Shown here: in pieces, positions 62,640 to 64,000 of the stretch
Numbering within the stretch: the first letter of the stretch is position 1
Layout: every line of letters starts with the position of its first letter
The notes under the pieces: generated by a model
Database searches by the model: none
Seen by the model: the letters and a program-made list of their open reading frames with translations, nothing else
What the model was told of the DNA's origin: nothing
Assembly: GCF_902833905.1 (NCBI RefSeq)
Contig: NZ_CADFGP010000009.1
Coordinates: 161,730 to 225,729 of the forward strand
DNA from: Paraburkholderia tuberum STM678
GTDB lineage: Bacteria; Pseudomonadota; Gammaproteobacteria; Burkholderiales; Burkholderiaceae
Reading direction: 5' to 3'
Length of the DNA: 64,000 nt
Program-made: the position numbers and the translations under genes

Positions 62640-63584
62640 TTATTTCAGTCCGTTGGACCAGTGCTGCACATTCTCCTGACGATCGAACACGAACACCTTC
62701 ATCGCCATCTGTTGAACGGAATCGAGTTGATCCAGTTCTAGCCCATGCATGGACGGCTCGCCAGGCGTTTTGCCCTTCTGAACGTTGCGGATCACCGCCG
62801 TCGTCTCGATCTGTGAATCGTATTCGGCCGACTTCAGCCGGAACGCGATGCGCAGCCGCTCGCCGACTTCGCCCAGTGTCCATGACGCACTCAACGACAT
62901 GCCGAGCGCGCTGATGCCCTTGGCGAGTCCAAGGCCTTCGTAAGTGTCACCGCTCCCGCCGATGCCAAACCGCACGGGCAGGTGCGCGTGGACGCGGATC
63001 GATTTGCGCTCACGGAGCCGGCGGACCATACCGGGCCTCGACAACACGGCATAGTCGAACGGCACGCGGCAGACCGCTTCGACCGTGCAGACGAAACGGA
63101 ACACGGCCTGACTCGCGATCGCGACGACCTCGACGTTCTCGCCGGGCGTGAGCGGCAGCGGTTGGCCCTGCAGCATCGGCGGCGTGACGAACAGCGCATG
63201 ATTCGGCGCGAAACCGATGATGCCGCAAGGTTGCATCGGCGCGCCGCTGCCGAGTTGCGAACGCATGCCGATCAATGTGCCGATCTCGAGGTGCATGTCC
63301 TTCAGCGTCAACTCACCGGCGTGGTCAGGCTGGGCGGTTGGCGCCGGCGGTTGTTGGGCGCCGAGGTCGAACAGGTCGCCGCGTTGCGGGCGGAAGTGTT
63401 GAAACAGAAAGGCGCGCTCGTCGGTGGTCGCGAGCGTCGTCGCGCTTGCGAAGAGCAGCGTGCCGTCGGCATCGACGATCGGCCATGGGAGCGGCGTGCC
63501 TACCGGCACCGTATCAGGCTCGAGCATCGGGGATGCCGCGGCGGGCTGGGTGTCCTCGACGTGTGCGTCGACGAGATTGTCCAT
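62640..63584 (-). CDS. YcgR-like PilZ domain protein
   Basis: A 314-residue flagellar-brake-type protein. The N-terminal YcgR domain (about 90-195) contains 'LKDMHLEIGTLIGMRSQL' and 'PPMLQGQPLPLTPGENVEVVAIASQAVFRFVCTVEAV'. The C-terminal PilZ domain (about 200-305) starts 'RRLRERKSIRV' with the RxxxR c-di-GMP motif. The second motif reads 'KGISALGMSL', so the usual Asp/Asn of (D/N)xSxxG is Gly. It may slow motility in response to c-di-GMP or have lost strong binding. It is convergent with the chelatase gene. Confidence 0.85.
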   Translation of the reverse strand: MDNLVDAHVEDTQPAAASPMLEPDTVPVGTPLPWPIVDADGTLLFASATTLATTDERAFLFQHFRPQRGDLFDLGAQQPPAPTAQPDHAGELTLKDMHLEIGTLIGMRSQLGSGAPMQPCGIIGFAPNHALFVTPPMLQGQPLPLTPGENVEVVAIASQAVFRFVCTVEAVCRVPFDYAVLSRPGMVRRLRERKSIRVHAHLPVRFGIGGSGDTYEGLGLAKGISALGMSLSASWTLGEVGERLRIAFRLKSAEYDSQIETTAVIRNVQKGKTPGEPSMHGLELDQLDSVQQMAMKVFVFDRQENVQHWSNGLK

Positions 63585-63843
63585 AGTCGGCAGCTAATTT
63601 AAGTGGCGGGATGATCTGATTGACGGCGGGGAAGGGTAGAACTTTAATTTGGGGAGCGGTGGTGAGTTCGAGCCGTGCTCGGACTACTTTGTTTTGTCGG
63701 TATCAGGACTTCGGCGGGTTGAATCGGATGACTAACTATTTCCGCTGATTTTCGGTCTGGCCAGAGTTGACTCTTTTTTAGGGCTGGCGGCAATGCGATG
63801 GAGATGGCAGTCTTTGCTCCCAAAATAAATTCGCAGAAGGGTA
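63585..63843. other. Intergenic region upstream of the rRNA promoter
   Basis: No gene is supported. The AT-rich segment CAAAATAAATTC just before the promoter could act as an UP element for the rRNA operon. Confidence 0.4.
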
Positions 63844-63872
63844 TTGACGTGTTGTCGACCGCTCTCCATAAT
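63844..63872 (+). promoter_or_regulatory. Ribosomal RNA operon promoter
   Basis: TTGACG (63844-63849), a 17-nt spacer, CATAAT (63867-63872), preceded by an A/T-rich UP-like stretch. Transcription would start near 63879 and read into the rRNA leader at the window edge. Confidence 0.75.
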
Positions 63873-63955
63873 CCCGTTTCTCTGCTGCAGACGCAGCGAC
63901 GCAAACGAAGCAGTGCCGGGTAGTGGTGGTTCAGGCGCGGCGGGTTTGGCGGACC

Positions 63956-64000
63956 GATCTTTAAAAACTAACAGTCGATAAGTGTGGGCGCTTGATGCGG
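63956..64000 (+). ncRNA. rRNA operon leader with boxA antitermination site
   Basis: GATCTTTAAAAAC followed by AACAGTCGATAAGTGTGGGC is the boxA-boxC type leader that precedes 16S rRNA in betaproteobacteria (compare the Escherichia coli TGCTCTTTAACAA...TGTGGGC leader). The 16S gene should begin shortly to the right of the window. Confidence 0.8.

Noticed and set aside
1..64000. CRISPR arrays, defence islands and intact prophage
   Set aside because: No regularly spaced repeats, cas genes, restriction-modification genes or phage structural genes were seen on either strand.

Overview
The window has the high GC, gene content and codon habits of a Burkholderiaceae chromosome, most likely Paraburkholderia or a close relative. 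Pointers are two small DUF4148 proteins, a GcvA-type LysR regulator, a DUF1840 protein, a CHASE2 kinase/FecR/response-regulator locus and an rRNA-operon leader of betaproteobacterial type at the right edge. No tRNA, intact transposon or CRISPR array is visible.

Layout. 1-7606 holds ordinary genes: a polyamine-type binding protein cut by the left edge, a divergent LysR regulator, a ChaA-like cation antiporter, a BON protein, a 3-methyladenine DNA glycosylase, a DUF4148 protein, a CBS-pair protein and GTP cyclohydrolase II. 7607-9134 is a graveyard: a tyrosine integrase broken by frameshifts and by the 3' end of an IS256-type element, then a scrap of an IS6-type transposase. An orphan second undecaprenyl diphosphate synthase follows. 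10687-33400 is accessory transport and stress content: a sugar-type ABC system, a MarR regulator, a CBS-containing ClC protein, an orphan Pal-like lipoprotein, a decayed ClC copy, a complete branched-chain amino-acid-type ABC operon with an APC permease, YfdX, DUF1840, an MFS transporter, an intact ClC, and a DUF4396 membrane protein.

34262-40820 carries an NmrA-like reductase with an AraC regulator, then an ECF sigma factor between two anti-sigma-like proteins, next to a DUF4148 protein and a catalase-family peroxidase/cytochrome b561 pair. Three promoters there share one ECF-like sequence (GGAATA, 13-14 nt, CGTG(G)TT), which suggests one small oxidative or envelope stress regulon. 41015-44521 is a SWIM-SNF2 helicase. 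45558-50955 is a two-component locus: OmpR-type regulator, LysM-FecR protein, CHASE2 histidine kinase and a DUF4136-type lipoprotein.

50992-62572 is a cobalamin locus driven by two head-to-head cobalamin riboswitches. Leftward: a cobA-cobE fusion, cobO, cobB and bluB. Rightward: cobW, cobN and a chelatase ATPase gene. The ATPase gene ends in a textbook -1 frameshift signal: an A7 slippery run, a 6-nt spacer ending in the stop codon, and a strong stem-loop. Slippage would join the ATPase to a downstream von Willebrand A domain. One gene would then supply both the short (CobS/ChlI-like) and long (ChlD-like) chelatase partners of CobN. A PilZ/YcgR-like protein and the promoter and boxA leader of a ribosomal RNA operon close the window.
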